Source: TMED23 sp964566055
GTDB lineage: Bacteria; Pseudomonadota; Alphaproteobacteria; Rhodospirillales; UBA2165
Direction of reading: 5' to 3'
DNA: 64,000 nt
NCBI GenBank assembly: GCA_964566055.1
Contig: CAZMHI010000006.1
Location: 52,735-116,734, forward strand
The notes beneath the pieces are model-generated. The model was not told the DNA's origin, searched no databases, and saw nothing but the letters and a program-made list of their open reading frames with translations. This document shows, piece by piece, positions 8,017-17,529 of this stretch (position 1 is its first letter; every line of letters starts with the position of its first letter). The translations under genes and the position numbers were made by a program.

Positions 8017-10451
8017 CTGCCGGTTATTTTATCCCACCAGCCGCCGCGATTACTGCCTGCGTCATCTTCACCAGCATCTCCAACCACCGTTACGTTCGGA
8101 TTATAAGATGGTTCGCTCGACTCCGCTTGCTCAGCCGCGGCAGGCGCCTCCGGTTCAGGATCGGCAACCGGTTCTGCAACGGCTTCATTTGGCTCTATCG
8201 GTTCAGGCTGGGCCGGTTCAACAGCCACAGGTTCAGGCGCATCCTCTGATTTGATTTTATTGTCAGACTTGTCGTCGCCCTTAGCAGCAGCGGCTTTCTT
8301 GCGGCGAACCCGACGGCGGCGTTTTGGCTTTTCTTCTTTATCTTTAGCATCCACCTCAGATTTCTGATTGGTTTTTTGATCCGCCTTCTTATCTTTCGGC
8401 TTATCTTCCGGCGTTTTTGCCTCAGATTCTTCAACCGCTGCACCGCTATCTTCAGCAGTGCTTTCGCCTGTTGATTCGCTGTTATTCTCACCAGTATTTT
8501 CGCTGCTAGCCTCGGTGCGCCTGTTGCGGCGGCGTCCGCCACGACGGCCACGGCGGCGGCGTGCCGGCTTATCTGATTTTTCTTCATCTTCCTGAGCAGT
8601 TTCAGAGGGAGCACTATCACCAGTCTCGCTCTGCTCTGCAGCAGCAGCTTGATCTTCAGTTAATTTCGCCGCGCCTTCATCGTCGTCACGGTTACGGCGC
8701 CTTGAGCGGCGACGGCGTTTTCTCTTGGGCTGATCTTCCGCTGTCTCATCCGCTTCTGGGCTTGAGGCTCGGCCTCGTGTTTTGGCATCCGCATTTGCCT
8801 GCTTGTTGGTAACCGTACGATTGATATTAAAGTCAGGTGGAATTAAACCATCATCAGCCATAATGGCGACTTTGATCTCAAACTTTTGTTCAATCTCGGC
8901 GACGGCGTCGCGTTTTTCATTGAGGATATAAAGAGCTACCTGAGAATGGACGAACACTTCCATTTCCTTGGCGCGCTGGCGGGCGCCTTCTTCTTCAATA
9001 CCGCGCAGCACATGAAGCGCAGTCGATTCAATAGAGCGGCGAATACCGGAACCGCCGCAATGCGGGCAAACTTCGGTCATCGTCTCGGTGATGCTTGGGC
9101 GCAGACGTTGGCGGGACAGTTCAAGCAGACCAAAGGGCGAGATGCGGCCAATCTGGATACGGGCACGATCTTTGCGCATGGCTTCTTTGAGCCGGCGTTC
9201 AACCGAAGTCTGATTACGATGAACTTCCATATCAATAAAGTCGATCACTACAAGGCCGGCCAAATCACGCAAGCGTAATTGTCGGGCAACTTCAGTGGCG
9301 GCTTCAAGATTGGTTTTAAGCGCAGTTTCTTCAATATTGCGCCCACGTGTCGCCCGGCCTGAGTTAACGTCCACTGCGACCAAAGCTTCGGTGATATTAA
9401 TCACAATATAACCACCGGATTTCAGCTGTACATTTGGGCTGTTCATGGTTTCAAGCTGACTCTCAATATGAAACCGGTTAAACAGCGGCACGGTGGTGTC
9501 TTTATAGGGCTGGACTTTTTTAGCGTGGCTCGGGATCAGCATTTTCATGAGATCCTTAGCCGTGCGGTAGCCGTCGTCACCCTCGACAATTACTTCATCA
9601 ACGTCGCGGCTATAGTGATCGCGTACGGCCCGCTTAATGATGCTTGCTTCTTCATGGATCATCGCTGGGGCAGTGGATTCTAAAGTCAAATCGCGCACGC
9701 CGCTCCACAATTTAATGAGATACTCATAATCACGTTTTATCTCAGCCTTGCTGCGGTCTGCACCGGCAGTTCTGACGATCACGGCCATGCCATCAGGTAT
9801 GTCGAAATCGGAAATAATTGTTTTGAGGCGTTTGCGGTCGCTGCCATTAGCTATTTTTCGGGAAATTCCGCCACCTTTGCCAGTATTGGGCATCAACACG
9901 CAATAGCGTCCGGCCAATGACATATAGGTCGTTAGCGCCGCACCTTTGTTGCCGCGTTCTTCTTTGACGACCTGCACCAGTAAAATCTGGCGGCGTTTGA
10001 TGACTTCCTGAATTTTATAGCGTTTCGCCGGGAAGAACTTGCGGCGCGTTTCAACTTCATCGATGTCATCGCCACCGACGGTTTCTACTGTTTTCCCGTT
10101 ATTTTCTTCGTCTTCGCCATTCTCTTCGTCGATATCAAAATCAGCACCGTCAGTTTCGGCGGTAGCGGATTCTTCAGCCAGCAATTCTTCCCGATCAGCG
10201 ACTGGGATTTGATAGTAATCGGGATGAATTTCACTAAAGGCGAGGAAGCCGTGGCGATTTCCACCATAGTCGACAAACGCTGCTTGGAGAGACGGCTCAA
10301 CTCGCGTGACTTTAGCGAGATAAATATTGCCCTTTAATTGACGCCGGGCAGCTGATTCAACATCAAGTTCTTCGAGTTGGTTCCCGTCCATGACCGCGAC
10401 CCGGATTTCCTCCGGGTGGGCGGCATCGATTAACATTCTTTTGGTTGCCAT
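8013..10451 (-). CDS. rne: ribonuclease E
   Basis: An 812-residue endoribonuclease for mRNA decay and rRNA/tRNA processing. The N-terminal S1 domain (about 35-155) carries an acidic insertion at about 95-140, a common alphaproteobacterial feature. The catalytic DNase I-like region contains D361-V-N-S-G and D404, 43 residues apart as for E. coli D303 and D346. The zinc-link C462-P-H-C465 mediates tetramerisation. The C-terminal 280 residues are low-complexity, alternating Arg/Lys-rich and Glu/Pro/Ala-rich blocks, which fits a disordered degradosome scaffold. It is convergent with the aminotransferase. A long upstream region (separate entry) could be its 5' UTR. Confidence 0.95.
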   Translation of the reverse strand: MATKRMLIDAAHPEEIRVAVMDGNQLEELDVESAARRQLKGNIYLAKVTRVEPSLQAAFVDYGGNRHGFLAFSEIHPDYYQIPVADREELLAEESATAETDGADFDIDEENGEDEENNGKTVETVGGDDIDEVETRRKFFPAKRYKIQEVIKRRQILLVQVVKEERGNKGAALTTYMSLAGRYCVLMPNTGKGGGISRKIANGSDRKRLKTIISDFDIPDGMAVIVRTAGADRSKAEIKRDYEYLIKLWSGVRDLTLESTAPAMIHEEASIIKRAVRDHYSRDVDEVIVEGDDGYRTAKDLMKMLIPSHAKKVQPYKDTTVPLFNRFHIESQLETMNSPNVQLKSGGYIVINITEALVAVDVNSGRATRGRNIEETALKTNLEAATEVARQLRLRDLAGLVVIDFIDMEVHRNQTSVERRLKEAMRKDRARIQIGRISPFGLLELSRQRLRPSITETMTEVCPHCGGSGIRRSIESTALHVLRGIEEEGARQRAKEMEVFVHSQVALYILNEKRDAVAEIEQKFEIKVAIMADDGLIPPDFNINRTVTNKQANADAKTRGRASSPEADETAEDQPKRKRRRRSRRRNRDDDEGAAKLTEDQAAAAEQSETGDSAPSETAQEDEEKSDKPARRRRGRRGGRRRNRRTEASSENTGENNSESTGESTAEDSGAAVEESEAKTPEDKPKDKKADQKTNQKSEVDAKDKEEKPKRRRRVRRKKAAAAKGDDKSDNKIKSEDAPEPVAVEPAQPEPIEPNEAVAEPVADPEPEAPAAAEQAESSEPSYNPNVTVVGDAGEDDAGSNRGGWWDKITGS

Positions 10452-10943
10452 TTACTTGTAAACTCCGAATATGCGAACGCACCCGATCAGCTCGATCCAT
10501 AATGTGCCGCATAATATTTTGAGAAAAGCTTGTGGCGCCGACGGACAGACCAACACGAGACGGCACAGCGTTCGTCATCATAACGAACGGTAATGCTAAT
10601 GTGTTAACTGTACGGGCTGCTCTCACAAGCATGGAAAAATCCAATATCATTGCACTTATTAATTTAATTCATTTGACGCTCACGAGGAAGAATAAACCGG
10701 ACTTTCCTTCGCTATTACATACAGGCCATGCGTCAAATCGTTGACCCGATTTTTTCCGGTATTTATTAACATAACGGTAGGAAATTGGTTCGACAATCAC
10801 ATTTAGAATAATTTTTATTATTTGTTTGCGGATTTCAGGGTTTCAAGGGCCGGTTTATGGTCTATATATCCGCCAGAAATTTGACTATTTGAGTTATTTA
10901 AAGACTGCTGTGAAATCATGGTAAACGCACTTAGGAAGCGGTA
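10452..10943. promoter_or_regulatory. 492-base intergenic region between divergent rne and amiC, with a hairpin
   Basis: No convincing gene lies here. It should contain both divergent promoters and the rne 5' UTR. A perfect 7-bp inverted repeat with a 7-base loop lies at 10569-10589 (arms CGTTCGT and ACGAACG), about 120 bases upstream of the rne start. This is where a structured 5' UTR used for rne autoregulation would be expected by analogy with E. coli. The amiC side is AT-rich and ends in AGGAAG seven bases before the TTG start at 10944. Confidence 0.5.
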
Positions 10944-12227
10944 TTGAGCATATTTTCATACATCTATCGGAAAGCAAATCTTAGTTTGATTACGAATCTT
11001 TGTGGTCGCCTGATGCCTAGCGTAATTGTGATCGCAATATGTACGCTGAATTTGGGGATAACAAAGGCAATAGCAGCTGCACCAACTGCAACAGATATCA
11101 GAATTGGCTCACATGCCGACAAAACCAGATTTGTCATCGATATCTCAGACGACGTTAAATTTAAGGTTTTTACGCTGTCTGATCCCTATCGTGTGGTGAT
11201 AGATCTGCCCGAAATCGGCTGGCGTCTGCCCAGCAACGTCATGGCCCGCAAAACCGGCGTTATTGATAAGTTTCGCTACGGTCTGTTTAGCGCCGGCCTG
11301 TCACGGGTCGTGCTTGATGTTCAGAAGCCAGTGAAAATTAAAGCAGCCTTTATGCTGCCGCCAGCCGAAGGGAAGCGCTATCGCCTGGTGCTCGATTTGG
11401 CGCCAACCACGCAGGCCAAATATATGGCGGCTCTCCGGCCACCAACAACCGTTCGTCAGCAATCAGACCCTGCGATACCACCTGAAGTATCGTCCGGTAT
11501 TTTACCGCCTGGACGAAAACCGACAAAAACTGCCATTAAAAAACATGTGATTGTAATCGATCCTGGACATGGCGGCATTGATCCAGGCTCAACCAGTGGA
11601 CGGGTGTTTGAGAAGCATATTACGCTGGCAGCGGCGCGGGCGATCAAATCTCATTTGGAAGCGAGAGGAAACTATAAAGTCCACCTGACCCGGCAAAAAG
11701 ACAGTTTCATCCGCTTGCGCCGCCGCATCGCCATTGCCCGCGCTCATCAGGCCGAATTGTTTATCTCACTGCATGCCGATGCAATTAGAAACAAACGCAT
11801 TCGGGGATTATCGGTTTATACGCTGTCAGAAAAAGCATCGGATAAAGAGGCGGCGGAACTGGCGGAAAAGGAGAATAAAGCAGATCTCATCGCTGGCATG
11901 GATTTGTCCACTGAATCGAAGGAAGTCACCAATATTCTGATTGATCTCGCCCAACGGGAAACCATGAACGAATCGGCTCTCTTCGCCGCGGAATTGGTCA
12001 AACATATCCGCAAAGTTTCCAAAACTCTGTCCAATGCCCATCGTTTCGCCGGCTTTGCGGTGTTGAAAGCGCCGGACGTACCCTCGATTCTTATTGAAAT
12101 GGGATTTTTGTCCAACCGGGCTGACGAGCAGGCGCTACGCAGTAAAAAATACCGGGCCAATTTAGCCCGCGCCATTGGCCAGGCAGTTGATGAATATTTC
12201 TCCCGCAATCAGCAGGTTCAGCGGTAA
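10944..12227 (+). CDS. amiC: N-acetylmuramoyl-L-alanine amidase with AMIN domain
   Basis: A 427-residue periplasmic zinc amidase that splits septal peptidoglycan. A TTG start is supported by a well-placed AGGAAG. After a signal sequence (about residues 20-45), an AMIN domain (about 48-150) provides septal or glycan targeting. An Amidase_3 domain runs from about 200 to the end, with zinc ligands in D-P-G-H-G-G, F-E-K-H and S-L-H-A-D-A, and the catalytic Glu in I-L-I-E-M-G-F-L-S-N. The next gene, mrcA, lies about 100 bases downstream on the same strand. The order rne, amiC, mrcA is conserved in alphaproteobacteria. Confidence 0.93.
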   Translation: MSIFSYIYRKANLSLITNLCGRLMPSVIVIAICTLNLGITKAIAAAPTATDIRIGSHADKTRFVIDISDDVKFKVFTLSDPYRVVIDLPEIGWRLPSNVMARKTGVIDKFRYGLFSAGLSRVVLDVQKPVKIKAAFMLPPAEGKRYRLVLDLAPTTQAKYMAALRPPTTVRQQSDPAIPPEVSSGILPPGRKPTKTAIKKHVIVIDPGHGGIDPGSTSGRVFEKHITLAAARAIKSHLEARGNYKVHLTRQKDSFIRLRRRIAIARAHQAELFISLHADAIRNKRIRGLSVYTLSEKASDKEAAELAEKENKADLIAGMDLSTESKEVTNILIDLAQRETMNESALFAAELVKHIRKVSKTLSNAHRFAGFAVLKAPDVPSILIEMGFLSNRADEQALRSKKYRANLARAIGQAVDEYFSRNQQVQR

Positions 12228-12325
12228 CCAGGTGATTATCGATTTGCCTCTTGCGATCTGCCATAAACCCGCCATATTGTTCCCGTAATTCCCTGTTTCA
12301 TTGATGATGGCACTCTAGGCAAACG

Positions 12326-14755
12326 ATGCTTCGGACACTCACAATTATATTAAGCTTGTTGGTACTGGTCGCCTTTGCCGGCGTTGGTGGCGGTGTCTAT
12401 GTTTTTTATAAATTTGGGCGCGGTCTGCCGGATTATAAACAGCTCGCAGATTATGAGCCGCCAGTGATGACCCGGGTTCATGCCGGCGATGGCCGTCTGC
12501 TTGCCGAATATGCTGAGCAGAAACGCGTCTTCGTGCCGCAAGCCGCTATGCCGCGAATGGTGGTGAAGGCTTTCCTGTCAGCGGAAGATAAAAACTTTTA
12601 TTATCACCCGGGCATTGATCCGCTGGGCATTGCCCGCGCTGTCGTGACCAATATAAAAAATATCGCTTCCGGACGGCGGCTGGTTGGTGCCTCGACCATC
12701 ACCCAACAGGTGGCTAAAAATTTTTTACTGTCATCTGATGTGACCATTGAGCGTAAAGTCAAGGAAGCCATCCTGGCCTTTAGGATCGAGCGTGCGCTTG
12801 AGAAAAATCGCATTCTAGAGCTCTACCTCAATGAGATTTATTTAGGCTTTGGCTCTTACGGAGTGGCGGCGGCAGCGCTTAATTATTTCAACAAATCTTT
12901 GGATACCCTGACAATTGCCGAAGCGGCTTTTTTGGCGGCTTTGCCGAAAGCGCCCAACAATTATAATCCGTTCAGGCATCCCAAGGCCGCCCGGGGCCGC
13001 CGTGACTGGGTGATCGGGCGAATGCTCGAAGACGGGGTTATTACCGGTAAGGATGCCAGGATTGCAAAGCTAACACCCTTGATTACCCGTAAGCGTCAGG
13101 AAACCGAATATGTTAAGGCTGACTATTTTGCCGAAGAAGTACGCCGCGAGTTGGCAGGCCGCTATGGCGAGACCAATCTCTATCGTGGCGGCTTAGTTGT
13201 CCGGACAACGCTCAATCCGCATTATCAACGGATCGCGGATCGTGCCTTGCGGAACGGTCTGGTGGCCTATGACCGCCGTCATGGCTGGCGCGGCCCGATC
13301 ACCAATATAGATCCGTCGCTGGATTGGTTGGGCGCTTTAGCCAAAGTAAAATCTCCGCCGGAACTGGGCGGGGAGCAAAACCCCTGGCGTTTGGCGGTGG
13401 TGCGGGAATTGCTGCCCGAGCGTGCTGATATTGGCCTGATTGATGGCCGTGTCGGTTCTATTCCCTTGGGTGAAATGAAGTGGGCGCGGCCCTGGCTTAA
13501 AGGTGAGCTACTGGGCAAACGAGTTAAATTGCCGTCGGATGTCTTGCAGAAAGGTGACGTTATCGCGGTCGAGCAAATATTTGAAACCAAAGACGGTAAA
13601 GCCTATCCCGACAATACATTTGTGCTTCGTCAATTGCCTGAAATTGAAGGTGCGCTTGTTGCGCTCGATCCTCATACGGGAAGAATTCTGGCTATGTCTG
13701 GCGGATTTTCATACCAGCGCAGCCAATTTAACCGGGTCATTCAAGCGAGACGTCAGCCCGGCTCAGCCTTCAAGCCCTTTGTTTATTTGGCGGCGCTTGA
13801 TAAAGGCTTTACGCCGTCTTCGCTGATCCTTGATGCGCCCTTCGTGATCGACCAGGGTCCCGGCCTGCCGAAATGGCGGCCCGCCAACTATACGAAGAAA
13901 TTCTACGGTCCCAGCACGATGCGCCTCGGACTTGAGAAATCACGAAATTTGATGACGGTGCGATTGGCGCAAACCATCGGCATAGAGACGATCACCAATT
14001 ATGCTCAACGCTTTGGTATTGTCAAAAATATGCCGAAGCAGCTGTCGATGTCTTTGGGTGCCGGTGAAACAACACTGCTAAGATTGACGGCGGCTTATGC
14101 CATGCTGGTTAATGGCGGTAAAAAAATAACGCCAACTTTGATTGATCGCATTCAGGACCGTCACGGCAAAACTGTTTTTAAACATGATCCCCGCAGTTGC
14201 AAAAAATGCCGTACTGCTGTTTGGACCAGGCTTTTGGTGCCTGAGGTGCCGGATCACCGTGAACAGGTTGCCAATCCAGCCAGCGCCTATCAAATGGTGT
14301 CGATGCTGGAAGGTGTTGTCCAGCGGGGTACGGGACGGCGCATGCGCGATCTTGGCAAACCTTTGGCCGGTAAAACCGGCACGACCAACCAGGCCTTGGA
14401 TACCTGGTTTTTAGGCTTCTCGCCCGATTTGGCGATTGGCGTATTTTCCGGGTTTGACACGCCGCGCTCTCTTGGTAAGCGGGAACAGGGCGCCAGCGTT
14501 TCGGCCCCGATCTTCAAAGATTTTGTTAAAGGCGCTCTCGCCGATAAACCGGCCATTCCCTTTCGCATTCCGCCCGGTATCCGTCTCGTTCGGGTTGATG
14601 CGGTGACAGGCCGGCCCGCCCGCCCGGGTGATAAACGCGTTATTCTGGAGGCCTTCAAGCCGGGTACCGTGCCGACCGGACAGGAACAGGTATTGGATGG
14701 CTCGGAAGAAACACCGACCTCACTGCCAACCTCAGGTACCGGCGGTCTGTATTAA
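12326..14755 (+). CDS. mrcA: penicillin-binding protein 1A (bifunctional transglycosylase/transpeptidase)
   Basis: An 809-residue class A PBP with one N-terminal membrane helix (about 5-28). The GT51 domain shows E-D-K-N-F-Y-Y-H-P-G and G-A-S-T-I-T-Q-Q with the following lysine. The transpeptidase domain shows the nucleophile motif S-A-F-K in R-Q-P-G-S-A-F-K-P, the S-R-N motif, and K-T-G-T-T-N. An OB-like insert lies between the two domains (about 320-440). It polymerises and cross-links peptidoglycan and works with the amidase encoded upstream. Length and motifs are all as expected. Confidence 0.95.
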   Translation: MLRTLTIILSLLVLVAFAGVGGGVYVFYKFGRGLPDYKQLADYEPPVMTRVHAGDGRLLAEYAEQKRVFVPQAAMPRMVVKAFLSAEDKNFYYHPGIDPLGIARAVVTNIKNIASGRRLVGASTITQQVAKNFLLSSDVTIERKVKEAILAFRIERALEKNRILELYLNEIYLGFGSYGVAAAALNYFNKSLDTLTIAEAAFLAALPKAPNNYNPFRHPKAARGRRDWVIGRMLEDGVITGKDARIAKLTPLITRKRQETEYVKADYFAEEVRRELAGRYGETNLYRGGLVVRTTLNPHYQRIADRALRNGLVAYDRRHGWRGPITNIDPSLDWLGALAKVKSPPELGGEQNPWRLAVVRELLPERADIGLIDGRVGSIPLGEMKWARPWLKGELLGKRVKLPSDVLQKGDVIAVEQIFETKDGKAYPDNTFVLRQLPEIEGALVALDPHTGRILAMSGGFSYQRSQFNRVIQARRQPGSAFKPFVYLAALDKGFTPSSLILDAPFVIDQGPGLPKWRPANYTKKFYGPSTMRLGLEKSRNLMTVRLAQTIGIETITNYAQRFGIVKNMPKQLSMSLGAGETTLLRLTAAYAMLVNGGKKITPTLIDRIQDRHGKTVFKHDPRSCKKCRTAVWTRLLVPEVPDHREQVANPASAYQMVSMLEGVVQRGTGRRMRDLGKPLAGKTGTTNQALDTWFLGFSPDLAIGVFSGFDTPRSLGKREQGASVSAPIFKDFVKGALADKPAIPFRIPPGIRLVRVDAVTGRPARPGDKRVILEAFKPGTVPTGQEQVLDGSEETPTSLPTSGTGGLY

Positions 14756-14839
14756 TTTCAATTTCCATTTTAGCTGATTTTTCCTATTATATTGGCAAAT
14801 CGCACCAAGCAAAGCGATGTCAGGGAAGTGGAATAGATC

Positions 14840-16141
14840 ATGAAAAAAGAGCTCAATGAACGCTTAACGCAAGTCGGGCCAGGCACACCAATGGGTGAAC
14901 TCTTTCGCCGGTTCTGGCTGCCGGCATTATTAACGTCAGAACTTAACGGTCCCGATGAGGAGCCGGTACCGCTCAGAATACTGGGCGAAGACCTCGTCGC
15001 CTTTAGGGATACCGATGGCCGCCTGGGTGTGCTGGACGCCCATTGCCCGCACCGGCAGGCGTCGCTGTCTTATGGCCGCAATGAAGAATGCGGGCTTAGA
15101 TGTATTTATCATGGCTGGAAATTTGACGTTGATGGCAATTGTGTCGATATCCCGTCAGAACCGGCAGCCAGTCAAAAAATAAAAGATAAAATCAAGATTA
15201 CGTCTTATCCGGCCCTTGAGCGTGGTGGTGCGATTTGGATTTATATGGGGCCAAACGAAAATCAGCCGCCCTTTCCTGAATTTGAGTGGGCACGTTTTCC
15301 CAGCGACCAAAGTGCTGCAATCAAGCGCTTTCAGCCTTGTAACTACGCTCAGGCCTTGGAAGGCGGCATCGATTCAGCTCATATTTCCTTTTTGCATCGG
15401 GATTTTCCTGCGGCTGATGGATCAAATTCAGGCCCCAATAATGTTCATGGCAAATTCGCCAGCGAGTGCCGTAATCCGGAATTCAGCGTTAATGAAACAG
15501 ACTATGGTCTGCAGATTATAGCCAAACGCGCCCTCGAAGACATTGACGACGTATATTATCGCGTCACGCAATTCATGGTGCCGTGTTTTCAAATGATCCC
15601 GCCAATTCTGATGGAAGGCAGATTGAAAACCAATCCGACGACGGGCAATGTCTGGGTGCCGATTGATGACTATAATACCTGGAATTGGGGCTTTACCTCG
15701 GATGACCAAGCCCTAACCGAACATCAGCAAAAACTCCTTGGCCCGGAAGGTATTTGGGGTGATTTGGATGAGAATTATCACGCCCTGCAAAACCCCTCCA
15801 ACCGCTATATGTTCGATCTGGAACGTCAGCGCAAAATGAATTTTTCAGGCATTCAGGGCGTGCGTAATCAAGACGCCGCTGTGGTTGAGAGCATGGGACC
15901 GATTGTTGATAGGACCAAAGAACATCTCGGCCATTCCGATAGCGGAATTGCTATGTTCCGGCGTTTAATGCTGCGTTTGGCGGATGATTTGGCAGATGGT
16001 AAGGAACCGGAAGCTGCCCAACGAGCCGAAGCCTTCAATATTCGCTCGGTTTCTATAATTCTAGATAAGAACGAGGAACTTCAGGACGTACTCCCGAAAG
16101 CAGCGGCCGGAGAACCGATTGAGGCCAAAGCCGCAGAATAG
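14840..16141 (+). CDS. Rieske non-haem iron oxygenase, large subunit
   Basis: A 433-residue aromatic-ring-hydroxylating oxygenase alpha subunit. The Rieske [2Fe-2S] motif is C69-P-H71 with C88-I-Y-H91, and the mononuclear iron site is in D-S-A-H-I-S-F-L-H. The overall pattern, with a long C-terminal helix, resembles the phthalate 4,5-dioxygenase and vanillate demethylase group. It needs a separate reductase, and none is nearby. It lies between mrcA and prfB, genes that are usually neighbours in this class, so it is probably a lineage-specific insertion. The substrate is unknown. Confidence 0.88.
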   Translation: MKKELNERLTQVGPGTPMGELFRRFWLPALLTSELNGPDEEPVPLRILGEDLVAFRDTDGRLGVLDAHCPHRQASLSYGRNEECGLRCIYHGWKFDVDGNCVDIPSEPAASQKIKDKIKITSYPALERGGAIWIYMGPNENQPPFPEFEWARFPSDQSAAIKRFQPCNYAQALEGGIDSAHISFLHRDFPAADGSNSGPNNVHGKFASECRNPEFSVNETDYGLQIIAKRALEDIDDVYYRVTQFMVPCFQMIPPILMEGRLKTNPTTGNVWVPIDDYNTWNWGFTSDDQALTEHQQKLLGPEGIWGDLDENYHALQNPSNRYMFDLERQRKMNFSGIQGVRNQDAAVVESMGPIVDRTKEHLGHSDSGIAMFRRLMLRLADDLADGKEPEAAQRAEAFNIRSVSIILDKNEELQDVLPKAAAGEPIEAKAAE

Positions 16142-16206
16142 TCATATGACGGTTTTCCGATCTAAAAAATAGTTACTTTACTCGCTATATGAGGGTATAA
16201 CCTAGC

Positions 16207-16241
16207 CCCTCGGTTGTTTTAATTATATGGTATACCGAGGG
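16207..16241. promoter_or_regulatory. 8-bp perfect dyad upstream of the DUF2336 gene
   Basis: CCCTCGGT at 16207-16214 and ACCGAGGG at 16234-16241 form a perfect inverted repeat with a 19-base AT-rich spacer, ending 18 bases before the DUF2336 start. It could be an operator for a dimeric regulator, or a hairpin in the leader. There is no T-tract, so a terminator for the Rieske gene is less likely. Confidence 0.4.
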
Positions 16242-16259
16242 TGATACATGCCGTAGAGC

Positions 16260-17393
16260 ATGCTGACGTGGAGGCCTAAGTTGGGATCTGTAGAAAGTCT
16301 CTATCTTTACAAACTAGCCCGCGATAAGTCGCCGGCAGGCCAGCGGGACTTTGCCAAATCCATTTCCGATGTATTCCTCGAACACTATCCGTCCCTGACT
16401 AAACGCGAACGTCATCTGATGTACGACATCCTGCAGCAAACGGTGCATCAGGCCGAAATGGGTTTGCGCCAGAGTGTCGCCGAACGTCTTTCCCAGACTT
16501 CGGGGGTGCCGCGCGAGCTTGCTAAACTATTGGCCAATGATGAAATCGAAGTAGCCTTCCCAATATTGTCGATGAGTGACGCACTGTTGGACGAAGATCT
16601 AATCGAAATTATTCATAATCGCTCGGTCGAGCATCAGTTGGCCGTCACCAAGCGTCCGACAGTGAGTGAACAGGTTTCCGAGGCAATTGTTGAGCACGGT
16701 GAAGAAGACGTGATCCGCAGCCTTTTGCTCAATCCCAATTCAAAAATATCCAGTGCTACCGTGGAATATCTGGTTGAAGAATCGAAACGGCTAACCTCGC
16801 TTCAAGAACCCATAATACGGCGTGAAGATCTCGATCCGGTGCTCGTTGAACGTATGTTTACCTGGGTTTCATCTGCCTTACGATTGTACATTTTGGACAA
16901 TTACGAACTCGATCCGGATTTCGTCAATAATGTGATCGCGGAAGCAGCAGAAGACGTAAAAAAGGCCAAACCCAAGAAACCACAGAAACGAGCGCCAGAA
17001 GAACGATTGGTCGAAGAACTTGAAGAAGACGGTTTGTTGGAGCCCGAAATAATGGTGCGGATTTTGGAAGACGGCGATGTGCGTCTCTTTGTTTCCATGT
17101 TTCAAAATTATACCGGCCTCTCCGACAATATGATCATGGAAATGTTGCAGGATCGTGATGGTACTGGACTGGCAATCGCGTGTAAGGCGGCTCATCTGGA
17201 AAAACCGATATTTTCCTCGATTTATGCCCATAGCTATAAGGCCAAGCGAGGCGGCGTAAAAATCCGGCGTCAGGAGATTAACAAAATGCTTGGGCGCTAT
17301 GATCTTATGTCCGAACAAGCGGCTGAAAAAGTCGTTGGCCGCTGGCATGAAAATGTCGCTTACAAAGAAGCCATCCGCGAGTTAGAGCTCTAA
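16260..17393 (+). CDS. DUF2336 domain-containing protein
   Basis: A 377-residue, largely helical cytoplasmic protein without signal peptide or membrane segments. It resembles the DUF2336 family, which is common in alphaproteobacteria and has HEAT-like repeated helical pairs (repeated L-A-x-D-x-x-x-V-A-x-P-I-L and V-S-E-Q-V-S-E-A-I patterns). A Lys/Pro-rich linker lies at about 235-250. No catalytic motif is visible and the role is unknown. The ATG at 16260 lacks a strong ribosome binding site, and a TTG seven codons later (16281) is also possible. It is preceded by a perfect dyad (separate entry). Confidence 0.75.
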   Translation: MLTWRPKLGSVESLYLYKLARDKSPAGQRDFAKSISDVFLEHYPSLTKRERHLMYDILQQTVHQAEMGLRQSVAERLSQTSGVPRELAKLLANDEIEVAFPILSMSDALLDEDLIEIIHNRSVEHQLAVTKRPTVSEQVSEAIVEHGEEDVIRSLLLNPNSKISSATVEYLVEESKRLTSLQEPIIRREDLDPVLVERMFTWVSSALRLYILDNYELDPDFVNNVIAEAAEDVKKAKPKKPQKRAPEERLVEELEEDGLLEPEIMVRILEDGDVRLFVSMFQNYTGLSDNMIMEMLQDRDGTGLAIACKAAHLEKPIFSSIYAHSYKAKRGGVKIRRQEINKMLGRYDLMSEQAAEKVVGRWHENVAYKEAIRELEL

Positions 17394-17529
17394 TCCTGCG
17401 TTATTCCAACTTTTGCGATCACGAAATTATTATCCCCAGTAGAATTGTGTAATTTTCTGTACCCGTGTTAGTCTTCGGCGTTAAAAAATAAAAATAACAG
17501 TTCATTTGGAACAACAGTGGGGATTTACA

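Noticed and set aside
8195..8800. Alternative-frame ORFs rich in Arg/Lys over the rne C-terminal region
   Set aside because: They are shadows of the low-complexity, repeat-like codons of the RNase E scaffold domain.
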